A stretch of DNA of 64,000 bases, taken from NCBI GenBank assembly GCA_963699525.1, contig CAVOUI010000005.1, positions 124,001 to 188,000 on the forward strand. The letters are read 5' to 3'. The translations under genes and the position numbers were made by a program. The notes beneath the pieces are model-generated. The model made no database searches. It had not been told where the DNA came from and was given only the letters and a program-made list of their open reading frames with translations. Numbering within the stretch: the first letter of the stretch is position 1; each line of letters opens with the position of its first letter. The stretch is from SG8-41 sp963699525. GTDB lineage: Bacteria; Pseudomonadota; Gammaproteobacteria; Burkholderiales; SG8-41. Shown here one piece after another: positions 26,727 through 35,105 of the stretch.

Positions 26727-26753
26727 CGGCGCCGCGCCACCGGCGCCGTTTTT
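26727..26753 (+). terminator. Intrinsic terminator after the 99-aa gene
   Basis: Perfect 8-bp stem CGGCGCCG/CGGCGCCG, 6-nt loop CGCCAC, then TTTTT (26749-26753). It separates the small gene from the following catabolic operon. Confidence 0.8.
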
Positions 26754-26781
26754 CGTTGATCGCGGGAGAGGGGGAGGAAAT

Positions 26782-27954
26782 CTGGCGATCGATCGCATCG
26801 AAGTCCTGGTTACCGATCTGCCCGTGCGGCTGCGGCGCGAGATCTCGAGCGGCTCGTACGACACCGGCGCCGCAGGCACGCTCCTGGGCAAGCCGGTGCT
26901 GGTCAAGGTGCACGCCGACGGCGTCACCGGCTACGGCCAGATCCGGCCGATCAGCCCGGGCCACTTCATGCCCGACACCGTGCACAGCATGGTCGGCGCG
27001 ATCGCGGAGGTCTACGGCCCGCGGCTGATCGGCAAGGACCTGTTCGGCACGGAATCGGCGCTCGCTTTGTTCGACCAGTCGCTGCCCGCCAACATGAACG
27101 CGCGCGCGGCGCTTGACCACGCCCTGCACGACGCCATCGGCAAGGCGCTGAAGCTTCCTGTGTACAAGTTGCTCGGGGGCTTGTGCCAGGAGCGCATCCC
27201 CCTCGAGTGGTCGGTCAGCATGGCCGCGGATGTACGCACGATGATCGCCGACTCCGAGCGCGCGATGACGCAATTCGGCATCCGCGTGCTGTGCCTGAAG
27301 GCGGGCGGGCAGGGCGGCTGGCGGCGCGACGTGCAGAATTTCATCGCGGTGCGCAAGGCCCTCGGGGATGACGTGGTCATCGGCGTCGATCCGAACGAGG
27401 GCTGGACGGTGTCGGAGGCGATTCGCGTCGCCAACGAGCTCGCGCCGCATGGGCTCGGCTACGTCGAGCAGCCGGTCAAGCGCCAGAACATCGCCGGCAT
27501 GGCTGCCATCCGGCGCAAGCTCGGGGGCGTGCCGCTGATGGCGGACGAGGGGGTCATGACGCTCGGGGACGCCTACGCCCTGGCGAAAGCGGAGGCGGTG
27601 GACGTGTTCTGCGTCAAGCTCTACAAGATGGGTGGTCTGCACGCGGCGAAGAAGATCGCGGCAGTGGCCGAAGCTGCCGGCATTCAGCTGAACGTCGGCG
27701 GGCTGGCGGTGCATTCCCAGCTCGAAGCGGCGGCCGGCGCGCATTTCTACGCGAGCACTCCCGAGCGCCACATCATGCCTGCGGCCGAGTTCATCTTCGG
27801 GCTCGGCGTGCTGGGCCCCGATCCGCTTGTGCCGGAGACCGACTTCGTCATCCGCGACGGCCACGTTTCGCCGCCGTCGCGACCCGGGCTCGGCATCGCG
27901 GTGGACGAGCGCGCGGTCGAGCGCCACACCCTCAAGCGCGAGGTGGTGAAGTGA
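26782..27954 (+). CDS. Mandelate racemase/muconate lactonizing-type enolase superfamily enzyme
   Basis: 390 aa. N-terminal capping domain, then the TIM barrel with metal ligands in GVDPNEGW (Asp), YVEQPVKR (Glu) and MADEGV (Asp-Glu), and the catalytic-type Lys in VLCLKAGGQGG. Such enzymes abstract the alpha-proton of a carboxylate, giving racemisation, cycloisomerisation or dehydration; the substrate is unknown. I place the start at CTG 26782: it follows GGGGAGGAAA at ideal spacing and gives LAIDRIEVLVTDLPVR, a conserved N-terminus. No ATG/GTG/TTG exists before GTG 26824, which would cut the first beta-strand. First gene of a four-gene operon. Confidence 0.85.
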   Translation: MAIDRIEVLVTDLPVRLRREISSGSYDTGAAGTLLGKPVLVKVHADGVTGYGQIRPISPGHFMPDTVHSMVGAIAEVYGPRLIGKDLFGTESALALFDQSLPANMNARAALDHALHDAIGKALKLPVYKLLGGLCQERIPLEWSVSMAADVRTMIADSERAMTQFGIRVLCLKAGGQGGWRRDVQNFIAVRKALGDDVVIGVDPNEGWTVSEAIRVANELAPHGLGYVEQPVKRQNIAGMAAIRRKLGGVPLMADEGVMTLGDAYALAKAEAVDVFCVKLYKMGGLHAAKKIAAVAEAAGIQLNVGGLAVHSQLEAAAGAHFYASTPERHIMPAAEFIFGLGVLGPDPLVPETDFVIRDGHVSPPSRPGLGIAVDERAVERHTLKREVVK

Positions 27955-28874
27955 GTGGGCGCCTGCGCGAGCTCCTGCAGCGCCGGGACAAGGTGCTCGT
28001 CGTGCTGCACCCGCCGACGGCGACGCATGCGCGCATCATGGAGCGGGCGGGTTGCGAGGCCGGATTCGTCGGCACGAGCGGCGTCGTCGGCTCCTACACC
28101 GGTCTCGCCGACGTCGGCACCGCCACGATGACCGAGTGCGTGCAGATCGCCGGCTGGATTGCGCAGAGCGTGAGTTTCCCGGTGATCATGGACGGCGATA
28201 CCGGGCACGGCGGGATCATGGCGGTGCGGCGCATGGTGCGCGAGTGCATCCGCGCCGGGATCGCCGGCGTGCGCATCGACGACCAGCCGATCGAAGGCAA
28301 GCGCCGCACGCAGAGCGCGGGCGTGGAAGTCGTGCCGCTCGAGCAGGCGGTTGCGCGCTACCGCGCCGCCGTAGACATGAGGAACGAGCTCGACCCCGAC
28401 TTCGTCATCATGGCGCAGTGCTACGCGCGCGACGCGGTGAATGGCGGCCTGGAGGACTGCATCGGGCGTCTCAAGGCCTACCGGAAGGACGCGGGCGTGG
28501 ACTGGGTCCAGTTCGAATCACCGCACTCGGTGGATGAAATCAGGCAGGCGCGCGCGGCCGTCGAGGGCCCGTTTTCGTTCATGAAGGGGAAGCTCCCGCG
28601 CTACCTCGGGCTCGAGGAGCACCTTGCGCTCGGCGTGAACATCGCCTGGTATCCCGGATTCACGCACCAGGTGATGTGGGCGGCGCTCTGGGACTTCATG
28701 CAGGATTTCCAAAAGCGCGGCATCGCGGCCTGGGAGGAATTCGAGGCGAGCCGGAAGGACCGGCCCTATCCGCGGCCCGACGTCGGCCCCACGGGCGAGG
28801 GCGGCGAAATGCAGCGCGAGCTGGAGCAGCGCTATTTCCCGAGCGGGACGCCCGGCACGCACCGGCGCAAGTGA
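27951..28874 (+). CDS. Isocitrate lyase/PEP mutase superfamily protein
   Basis: 307 aa TIM barrel. GFVGTSGVVGSYTGLADVGTATMTE and PVIMDGDTGHGG provide the conserved substrate- and Mg-binding loops (DGDTG-type), VRIDDQPIEGKRR is the active-site lid region, and VIMAQCYARD follows. Relatives cleave or rearrange C-C/C-P bonds of 2-substituted succinates or malates (methylisocitrate lyase, dimethylmalate lyase, PEP mutase); the exact reaction cannot be told. GTG start overlaps the preceding stop (GTGA). Confidence 0.85.
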   Translation: MSGRLRELLQRRDKVLVVLHPPTATHARIMERAGCEAGFVGTSGVVGSYTGLADVGTATMTECVQIAGWIAQSVSFPVIMDGDTGHGGIMAVRRMVRECIRAGIAGVRIDDQPIEGKRRTQSAGVEVVPLEQAVARYRAAVDMRNELDPDFVIMAQCYARDAVNGGLEDCIGRLKAYRKDAGVDWVQFESPHSVDEIRQARAAVEGPFSFMKGKLPRYLGLEEHLALGVNIAWYPGFTHQVMWAALWDFMQDFQKRGIAAWEEFEASRKDRPYPRPDVGPTGEGGEMQRELEQRYFPSGTPGTHRRK

Positions 28875-28903
28875 CCGCGGGTTCGCGGAACAGGGAGGGA
28901 TGG

Positions 28904-30058
28904 ATGGCACGAGGCGGCTTCAGGATCTTCGATTCCGACACGCACGTCGGCCCGGTCATGGACGTGCTCGAGAAATACCTCGCTGAAGCGGACAAGGCGA
29001 AACTGGCTGCATGGGAGCCGCACCGGACCGCCAACAAGCGCGGCCACGTTACCTACACGAAGGGCCAGCGCCGCTATCGCCGCCGCCTCGGGACCGCGCG
29101 GCCCGAGGAGACGCCGGGCGGCTACATGGCCGGCTTCACCGGCGTGAAGCGCGAGAGGGAAGTCTCGCCGCTGGTGGATCACGACCCTGCGGAACGCATC
29201 AAGGACATGGACTACGAGGGCGTGGACGTGAATCTCACGCTCCCCTCGGGCTGGTTCGGCACCTGGACGACGGGCGATGACGTGGCGCTCGAGATGGCGA
29301 TGTATCGCGCCTATCACCGCTGGATGGAGGACTACTGCGGCGCGTTTCCCGGGCGGCTGGGCGGCGTCATCCTCGCGAGCGCCCGCGACATCGAAGGCAG
29401 CGTCGCGGAAATAAGACGGTGGGGCCAATCGCGCTGGGCGTGGGGAGTCCTCCCGTATGCCCCGTACGGCGCGCCGCTCGATCACCCCGACCTCGAGCCG
29501 GTGTGGGCGGCGGCGCAGGAATGCGACCTGGCGGTCACGCTGCACACCTTCACGGTCATGCCGCCGTACGCCCCGGGCGGGCTCGACACCTGGGACAACC
29601 TCTTCCTGCAGCGCTCGGCCGCGCATCCGTGGTGCGGCATGCGCAATATGGCGGCGTTGATCGGAGCCGGCGTGATGGACCGGTATCCGCGGTTGCGCAT
29701 CGCCACCCTCGAGGCCGGACACGGCTGGCTGCCGTTCTGGATGACGAGGATCGACGAGCACGCCGAGACGATCCGCGCGGCGATCGCTCCCCTCAAGGGC
29801 AAGCCGAGCGAGTACGTGACGGGCGGCCGCTATTTCCAGAGCATCGAGATCCCGGAGGGCGCGAAGCTCACCAATGCCGTCGCCGACCTGGTGGGTGAAG
29901 GCGTGCTGATGTACGCCTCGGATTACCCGCACGGCGAGAGCCATTTTCCGAAATCGGTCGAGCGGGTGCTCGGGTGGGACATGTCCGAAGCGCGCAAGCG
30001 CAGGCTCTTCTGGGACAACGCCGTGCGGCTCTATGCCCGGTGCGGCCTGCGGGCGTGA
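28904..30058 (+). CDS. Amidohydrolase-2 family metal-dependent hydrolase/decarboxylase
   Basis: 384 aa. FDSDTHVGPV is the N-terminal D-x-D/H-x-H-type metal motif, AVTLHTFTVMPPYAP and IATLEAGHGWLP contribute barrel-strand His residues, and MYASDYPHGESHFP carries the catalytic Asp. The group includes ACMSD-like decarboxylases and lactonases. GGGAGG at 28893-28898 supports ATG 28904. It lies between the PEP-mutase-like lyase and a TctC protein, so it probably acts in the same catabolic pathway. Confidence 0.85.
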   Translation: MARGGFRIFDSDTHVGPVMDVLEKYLAEADKAKLAAWEPHRTANKRGHVTYTKGQRRYRRRLGTARPEETPGGYMAGFTGVKREREVSPLVDHDPAERIKDMDYEGVDVNLTLPSGWFGTWTTGDDVALEMAMYRAYHRWMEDYCGAFPGRLGGVILASARDIEGSVAEIRRWGQSRWAWGVLPYAPYGAPLDHPDLEPVWAAAQECDLAVTLHTFTVMPPYAPGGLDTWDNLFLQRSAAHPWCGMRNMAALIGAGVMDRYPRLRIATLEAGHGWLPFWMTRIDEHAETIRAAIAPLKGKPSEYVTGGRYFQSIEIPEGAKLTNAVADLVGEGVLMYASDYPHGESHFPKSVERVLGWDMSEARKRRLFWDNAVRLYARCGLRA

Positions 30059-30087
30059 GGCGAGCTGAAGGAAGTGGAGGGGGGCGC

Positions 30088-31073
30088 ATGAAATCGGGTT
30101 GGAGACGGTTCGAATTCCTGCTCGGGTTCGCGCTGGCGCTGCCTGGCACCGCGACGGCTCAGGGGCCGTCCGAGGCTTATCCGGCCAAGCCGGTGCGGGT
30201 CGTCGTCGGCCTCGCGCCCGGCGGCGCCACCGACATCCAGACCCGGCTCTTTGCGCAGAAGCTTTCCGAAAGTCTCGGCCGGTCGTTCGTGGTCGAGAAC
30301 CGTACCGGAGCCGGCGGCACCGTTGCCTACGCGTACGTCGCAAAGTCCCCGCCGGATGGATACACGTTGCTGGGGGTCGCGGGCGGCTACACGATTACGC
30401 CGGTCGTCTACGCGAAGCTCTCCTACGATCCGGTGAAGGACTTTGCTCCGATCTCGCTGGTCGCTCAGGCGCCTTTCCTGCTGCTCACGCATCCTTCGCT
30501 GCCGGTGAAATCAGTGAAAGAATTGCTTGCGCTCGCGCGCGCAAGACCCGGCGCGCTGGATTGTGCGTCGGCGGGATACGGGACATCCACTCACATGGCG
30601 TTCGAGCTGTTCAAGGCTCTGAGTGGAGTCAAAATTACGCACGTCCCGTACAAGGGCACCGGGCAGTCGCTGGTTGACGTCATGAGCGGCCAGGTGCACA
30701 TGCTGTTCGGCAACGTGCTGTCCTCGCTGCCACATGTGCGAGCCGGCAGGCTGCGGGCGCTGGGGGTCACCACGGCCAAGCGTTCGGCGGTATTGCCTGA
30801 ATCTGCCGACCATCGCGGAATCGGGTGTGCCCGGCTACGAGAACAGCACCTGGCACGGCTGGCTCGCGCCGGCCGGCACGCCGGTTGCCGTCCTCACCCG
30901 CCTCAACGCCGAGCTCGTCAGGAGCGCCCGCGCGCAGGACGTCGTCGAGCGCCTCGCGCCGGACGGCGGGGAGCCCGTCGGCAGCACGAGCGAGGAATTC
31001 GCCCGCTTTATCGCCGACGGACATGGCGCGCTGGAGCAAGCTCGTCAAAGAGACCGGCATACGCTTTGATTGA
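30088..31073 (+). pseudogene. Bug/TctC-family periplasmic solute-binding protein, two frameshifts
   Basis: Corrected length about 327 aa. Signal peptide ends at TATAQ; YPAKPVRVVVGLAPGGATDIQTR is the family N-terminus with the carboxylate-binding loop, and ITHVPYKGTGQSLVDVMSGQV is the hinge motif. Frame breaks are at about 30799-30802 (one extra base between VLP and LPTIAESGVPGYE) and at 31019-31020 (extra G between FIAD and DMARWSKLVKETG). These proteins bind organic acids; with the operon it points to uptake of an unknown carboxylate, probably the substrate of the three preceding enzymes. Confidence 0.85.
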
Positions 31074-31089
31074 GGCGCCTTCCGGTGTG

Positions 31090-31863
31090 CTACTGGTCTC
31101 CGTGCGTATACCAATAGGTGCGCACCCGCCTCTGCGTGATCACTGGAGGGGCACTTTGCGCATCGTTGGGCGGGCTGGCGCCTCGCGAGCGCCGGATACC
31201 GCCGACCCGGACCATCACCGGACTATCGTCAACGGGCACTGTCCCCACCACCGGTGACGGCGGCAGGCCGCTGCCACGGGATACGCCGGAATGACCGGCC
31301 CCGCACAGCGCTTCGGCGTCGACGGCGCTGACACGCACCGCGATGCCTTGCGTTACCGTCACCTTGGTGCGGGAGAATGTCGAGCTGGTCTCGGCGGTGA
31401 TCTCCCAGGCGGTGCTGGCGCACAGCGAGTCGCCGCTCGCGGCGCCCGCGACGCCGAGCTGCTGCGCCTTGCCCGCCAGGCAACCCAGGTCCTCGGCGCT
31501 GGAAGGATTGAGTTCGCTCACCTTGATCGGCTTCACTGAAATGCACGAAGGCGCGGGATCGAGCCGGGTGATGTACTCCGGCGTGCCGTCGCCGTTGAGA
31601 TCGGTGCACAAGGTGTTGGCGGCCCCGCACGGATTGGGCACGGCGTTGGCCGGGTTCGCGATGAACTGCGGCGTGCTGATCACCGTTTCGATCGCCTGCT
31701 GCGCCGCATGGAGCGCTTCACCGCGCGCCTGCATGTTCCCGACCACCCTGAGGTTCATGTTGGTGGTGCTGAGCGAGCTCACGGCGAGCAGCGTGATCAG
31801 CGCCAGCATGATGAGCGCAATGACCAGAGTTGCGCCCACCTGTGCGCGCATCCCCGCGTTCAT
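31090..31863 (-). CDS. pilX: Type IV pilus minor-pilin assembly protein PilX
   Basis: 257 aa. The N-terminus QVGATLVIALIMLALITLLAVSS is the PilX hydrophobic helix after a short leader (cleavage-type G before A), and NLRVVGNMQARGEALHAAQQAIE is typical. The end RRVRTYWYTHGDQ contains the TYWY seen in the family. It is the last gene of the cluster; its start overlaps the pilW stop by 4 bp. No pilY1 follows; instead the cluster ends 16 bp from the converging TctC gene. Confidence 0.85.
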   Translation of the reverse strand: MNAGMRAQVGATLVIALIMLALITLLAVSSLSTTNMNLRVVGNMQARGEALHAAQQAIETVISTPQFIANPANAVPNPCGAANTLCTDLNGDGTPEYITRLDPAPSCISVKPIKVSELNPSSAEDLGCLAGKAQQLGVAGAASGDSLCASTAWEITAETSSTFSRTKVTVTQGIAVRVSAVDAEALCGAGHSGVSRGSGLPPSPVVGTVPVDDSPVMVRVGGIRRSRGASPPNDAQSAPPVITQRRVRTYWYTHGDQ

Positions 31864-32897
31864 GGCCGGTCCCTCCTTCCGGCGGGATTCACGATCCGCA
31901 CCATCGCGGTGTAGACGTGCCGGCGGTAGCCGTCTTTCTTCGGTCCTACCGTGATCGCGTTGCCCGCATCATCGTGCCCGAGAGTGTATGTCTTGGTGTC
32001 GATGTGGCCGGGCGAGGGTTCCGGGCTCCGTGCCAATACGTGGAGTTTTGCGGTCACTACGTTGGCCCAGTTGTTGACGGCCCTGCACTCGATGCAGCCC
32101 GCGTAGGTGTACGTAGTCGGATCCGCAATGTAGGCGTCCGGCTGGCCGTCGCCATCGCTGTCGATGCCGTACTCGACGTTGAATTCCTCGATCCCCTCGA
32201 CCAGCGGTACCTGCGCGATCGTCGAGCCCGTCAGCTCCAGCCGCATGAGGGTGGGGATGTTCTGGCCTGCGGAATTATGGGCGCTGATGTAATAGACGTT
32301 GACCAGGTACTGGCGCAGCGCGGCGGGAGTCGTGCAGTCCATGCGCCTCAACGTGAACGCCGTCGTGCCCAGCGTCCCCACGAGGTGCTGGATCGTCTCG
32401 GTGTTGCACTGGGAGGCCTGCACATACGGCTTGCCCGTCGTCGCGGGTTCGCAGCTCGCGACGCCCGCGGCGCACGTCTTGACGCGCCGCACGACCAGGA
32501 TGTCGGTATTCGCCTTGATGCCTGGCGGTATGCAGGCTGGCGCCCCGGCGCCGCCGTTGTAACCCTGGATGTGGATGGGCATGGACGCCGCCCACTCCGT
32601 TGCCACGGTCGAGCACGGATCCGGCAGCTCCGCCGGGGCCGCGAGTTCTGCCACGTTGACCTCGCCGTAGTATCCTGCGACCCGCAAATCGTCGGAGAGA
32701 AGTTCCACGGCATAGCGCCCGTTCTCGATCTGTCGGCTGGTGCGCTCGAGCTCGCCGCGCGTGGCACTGGCGTTCGCGAACACGACGAGGAGGGTCGCCA
32801 GCAACATCAAGCCGATCGTCATCGAGACCATGAGCTCGACCAGCGAGAAGCCGACCGCGCAGGCCGGTGCGGGCAGAACGCGCTCTTTGGAGGTCAT
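31860..32897 (-). CDS. pilW: Type IV pilus minor-pilin assembly protein PilW
   Basis: 345 aa. The prepilin leader is about 15 residues, cleavage at VG/FSLVELMVSMTIGLML (class III signal with Glu5). The PilW region includes RQIENGRYAVELLSDDLRVAGYYGEV. Several Cys residues probably form disulphides. ATG 32897 gives the correct leader; a longer reading starting in pilV sequence is excluded. Confidence 0.88.
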   Translation of the reverse strand: MTSKERVLPAPACAVGFSLVELMVSMTIGLMLLATLLVVFANASATRGELERTSRQIENGRYAVELLSDDLRVAGYYGEVNVAELAAPAELPDPCSTVATEWAASMPIHIQGYNGGAGAPACIPPGIKANTDILVVRRVKTCAAGVASCEPATTGKPYVQASQCNTETIQHLVGTLGTTAFTLRRMDCTTPAALRQYLVNVYYISAHNSAGQNIPTLMRLELTGSTIAQVPLVEGIEEFNVEYGIDSDGDGQPDAYIADPTTYTYAGCIECRAVNNWANVVTAKLHVLARSPEPSPGHIDTKTYTLGHDDAGNAITVGPKKDGYRRHVYTAMVRIVNPAGRRDRP

Positions 32898-32908
32898 GGC
32901 AGCGTGCC

Positions 32909-33499
32909 TCAGGGTGTCACGCACAGCCCGGTGGTCGGATTGTTCTGCAGGCACCCGATCGTGACGCGGGCGACCAGGGCGCGCCTCATGCGCTCGTCGC
33001 CATACAGCCCCTCGCCGCAAGTGGTGTAGGAGGGTGCCGCAGTGGGCACCAACCCCTGCCACGTCACGGCGACCACGAATTCGCGCGGCATGGTGGCGAC
33101 CACGTTGGTGATGCAGCCGCGCGCGCCGATCATCCCGCCGGCTTTCTGCCCGCTCGCCGTGCTTTCCGCGGTGCCGAGCAGCGCGTTGTTCCATTCGCAG
33201 AGATCGAGCACGGCGCCGGTGAACTCGGTGCAATCCTGGACCGTGTTGCCGGCGCCCAGCGCCAAGGGGGTGACGTAATTGAGCGCGTTGCTGCGGTTGG
33301 CGTTGACGCGGTCCACCATGTCCTGCAGCAGCAGGACCGCGTGGGACCTGTGGTACGACTCGGCCTGCGCAAGATGCATGCGCACCTGCAGCTCCGCTAC
33401 GCCGAGAAGACCGAACGTGAGGATCACGATCGTGACCAGCACCTCGATCAGGGTGGCGCCGCCCTCGCGGGATCCCGGTACTGTGAAGTCATCGCGCAT
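32909..33499 (-). CDS. pilV: Type IV pilus modification/minor pilin protein PilV
   Basis: 196 aa. MRDDFTVPGSREGGATLIEVLVTIVILTFG shows the prepilin peptidase site (G/ATLIEV) and the pilin helix; AELQVRMHLAQAESYHRSHAVLLLQDMVDRVNANR is the PilV signature region. ATG 33499 overlaps the fimT stop (ATGA). It ends 12 bp before pilW. Confidence 0.88.
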   Translation of the reverse strand: MRDDFTVPGSREGGATLIEVLVTIVILTFGLLGVAELQVRMHLAQAESYHRSHAVLLLQDMVDRVNANRSNALNYVTPLALGAGNTVQDCTEFTGAVLDLCEWNNALLGTAESTASGQKAGGMIGARGCITNVVATMPREFVVAVTWQGLVPTAAPSYTTCGEGLYGDERMRRALVARVTIGCLQNNPTTGLCVTP

Positions 33500-33981
33500 C
33501 AGAAGCACCCCTCCTGCTTCTGTACCGGGCGGCCGCTCAATTCGATGCTGATGCAGCGCGCGTGCGTGACCCGGCCACCGTTCGCCATGAGGATGATCGA
33601 CGTCGTGCCGGTGGTGAGGCGCCCGGCGCCGTTGTAGGTCACGCTGCTCGGTCCGGAGATGACGACCTGGCGCAGTCGGTCCTGGCGTCTGACCACATCC
33701 CCTCTGGAGTCGAAAATGGTCCAGCCGTCAGACCAGTTTCCGCCGCTGGGGGATATGGTGACCGTGGTATTGCGGGCAACCGCTTCGCTGCGCGCCAGCA
33801 CCAGGCCCGAAAACACGTCAAAGCTCGCGGTCTTCACCCCCTGCGCCAGGAAGATCTCGCGGAAGCCGGGGATCGCCAGGCCGATCAGGATCACCAGCAC
33901 CGCCAATGTCACCATGGCCTCGATGATCGTGAATCCGCGCGCTGCTGCGCGTGGTGGCCGGTCGCGGATCATGTTCACCAT
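33499..33981 (-). CDS. fimT: Pseudopilin FimT/GspH family
   Basis: 160 aa. AARGFTIIEAMVTLAVLVILIGLAIPGF gives the class III signal (G/FTIIE) and helix; the GspH/FimT C-domain contains SGLVLARSEAVARNTTVTI and ends in the usual C-terminal Cys (VQKQEGCF). The start overlaps the pilE end by 7 bp. Confidence 0.9.
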   Translation of the reverse strand: MVNMIRDRPPRAAARGFTIIEAMVTLAVLVILIGLAIPGFREIFLAQGVKTASFDVFSGLVLARSEAVARNTTVTISPSGGNWSDGWTIFDSRGDVVRRQDRLRQVVISGPSSVTYNGAGRLTTGTTSIILMANGGRVTHARCISIELSGRPVQKQEGCF

Positions 33982-34384
33982 CCCGCTTGACCGTTGCGCG
34001 TCTTGGCACCCTGGTGGTCGAGCGTGAGCACGCCGTCCGGCACCTGCGCCGAGCCCGCGATGGGAGTCGCGGTGATGGTGTAGGAGGGCGGCAGGGTGGG
34101 CGCGGCCGGCTCGATCGTCACGGTATAGAACCTCGACACGTCGGCCGGCACTGCAAGATTGAGCGTGGCGAGCGCGCCCGTCCCCCCGGCGTAGCTGCGC
34201 GCGTCGATGAGGTACTGCTGTTCGCGGGTGGCGACGTCGATCATGAAGCTTTGGGCCGCGCCTCTGCGGGCCTTGCGCATGTGGTCCTGGTAGGACGGAA
34301 AGGCGATCACCGCGAGTATGCCGACGATGACCACGGCGATCACGAGTTCGACCAGCGTGAAGCCTGCCGCTGCGACGCGCGCAT
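33975..34384 (-). pseudogene. pilE: Type IV pilin-like protein (PilE type), frameshift in leader
   Basis: The mature part FTLVELVIAVVIVGILAVIAFPSYQDHMRKARRGAAQSFMIDVATREQQYL is a normal PilE-type minor pilin, about 129 aa. In this frame no plausible start gives a short leader: the open frame continues about 66 residues upstream in non-pilin sequence. An ATG at 34384 in the next frame reads MRASQRQ and would join FTLVEL as MRASQRQG/FTLVEL if one G were restored at 34358-34360, a normal class III leader. I therefore annotate from 34384 with a -1 shift. It heads the fimT-pilV-pilW-pilX operon. Confidence 0.7.
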
Positions 34385-35105
34385 GCGCGGACTTGATTGC
34401 GGCCAGGGATGGCGTTGCGGAAAGAGAAGCCGGAACTGCCGCAACGCGCGACGACTCAGGGCGTTCGCGCCTTCTCCATGCGACGCAGAATCGTGTCGAC
34501 GGGTTCGGTCGCTGTGATCTCACGTCTGTCCCCCCGGACAAATGTTCCGATCCCCGAAAAAGCAAGATGCATTCTTGTTTTCATGCTCGATGCTGCTGCG
34601 TAATCAATCTAGCAGATCGATCCGTTCCTGTCATGGCTCTTCAATGTCGCGCAGGAGCGACAACCTGCGCGCCGCTCGCTCCAGCCCGCGCTTTTCAATC
34701 GGTCGGGGCCTGATAACTCAACGATCTTAACGATCATTGCGACAACTCTTAAAGAGATTTCTGAAAATCCGTCGTATTTCTGTTTCGTGATTGAGTTCAC
34801 GTTGTCGCCACGCAGACGCACTCGCGCTCGAGCCAGGCTGTCGTGCAGCGGCGACGGTGCTGCTCATCGCTCTTCTAGCGCATTTAATTTCTCCACAGGT
34901 GTGCCGTCGTTACGCGGCGACGTTTTAGCCGCGTTCGCGGCGCGCTCGTTCGTCCAACTGATTGATAGTGATCGAAAGACCCCGGCTGGCACGGCCTGTG
35001 CGTGGCCGTCGGTTGCACTCGCCGGCCCCAGTCGGGCTGGTGCGGTTCCACTGCCCCGCACAGCGGGGATGGTCCCTGGTGCAGTCCAATTCGGGAGTAA
35101 TAGCG
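34385..35105. other. Intergenic region between pilE and the di-haem oxidoreductase
   Basis: About 720 bp without a convincing gene. The part 34690-34800 is AT-richer than the surroundings and could hold promoters for both divergent genes. A 6-bp GC hairpin with 3-nt loop (CCCCGC-aca-GCGGGG, 35054-35068) lies 38 bp before the oxidoreductase start. A partial -24/-12-like box (TGGCAC then GTGC, 34987-35001) is too weak to call. Open frames here have no family features. Confidence 0.5.

Noticed and set aside
34987..35001. A possible sigma-54 promoter before the di-haem oxidoreductase
   Set aside because: TGGCAC is present but the -12 element is GTGC instead of TTGC, and there is no activator site.
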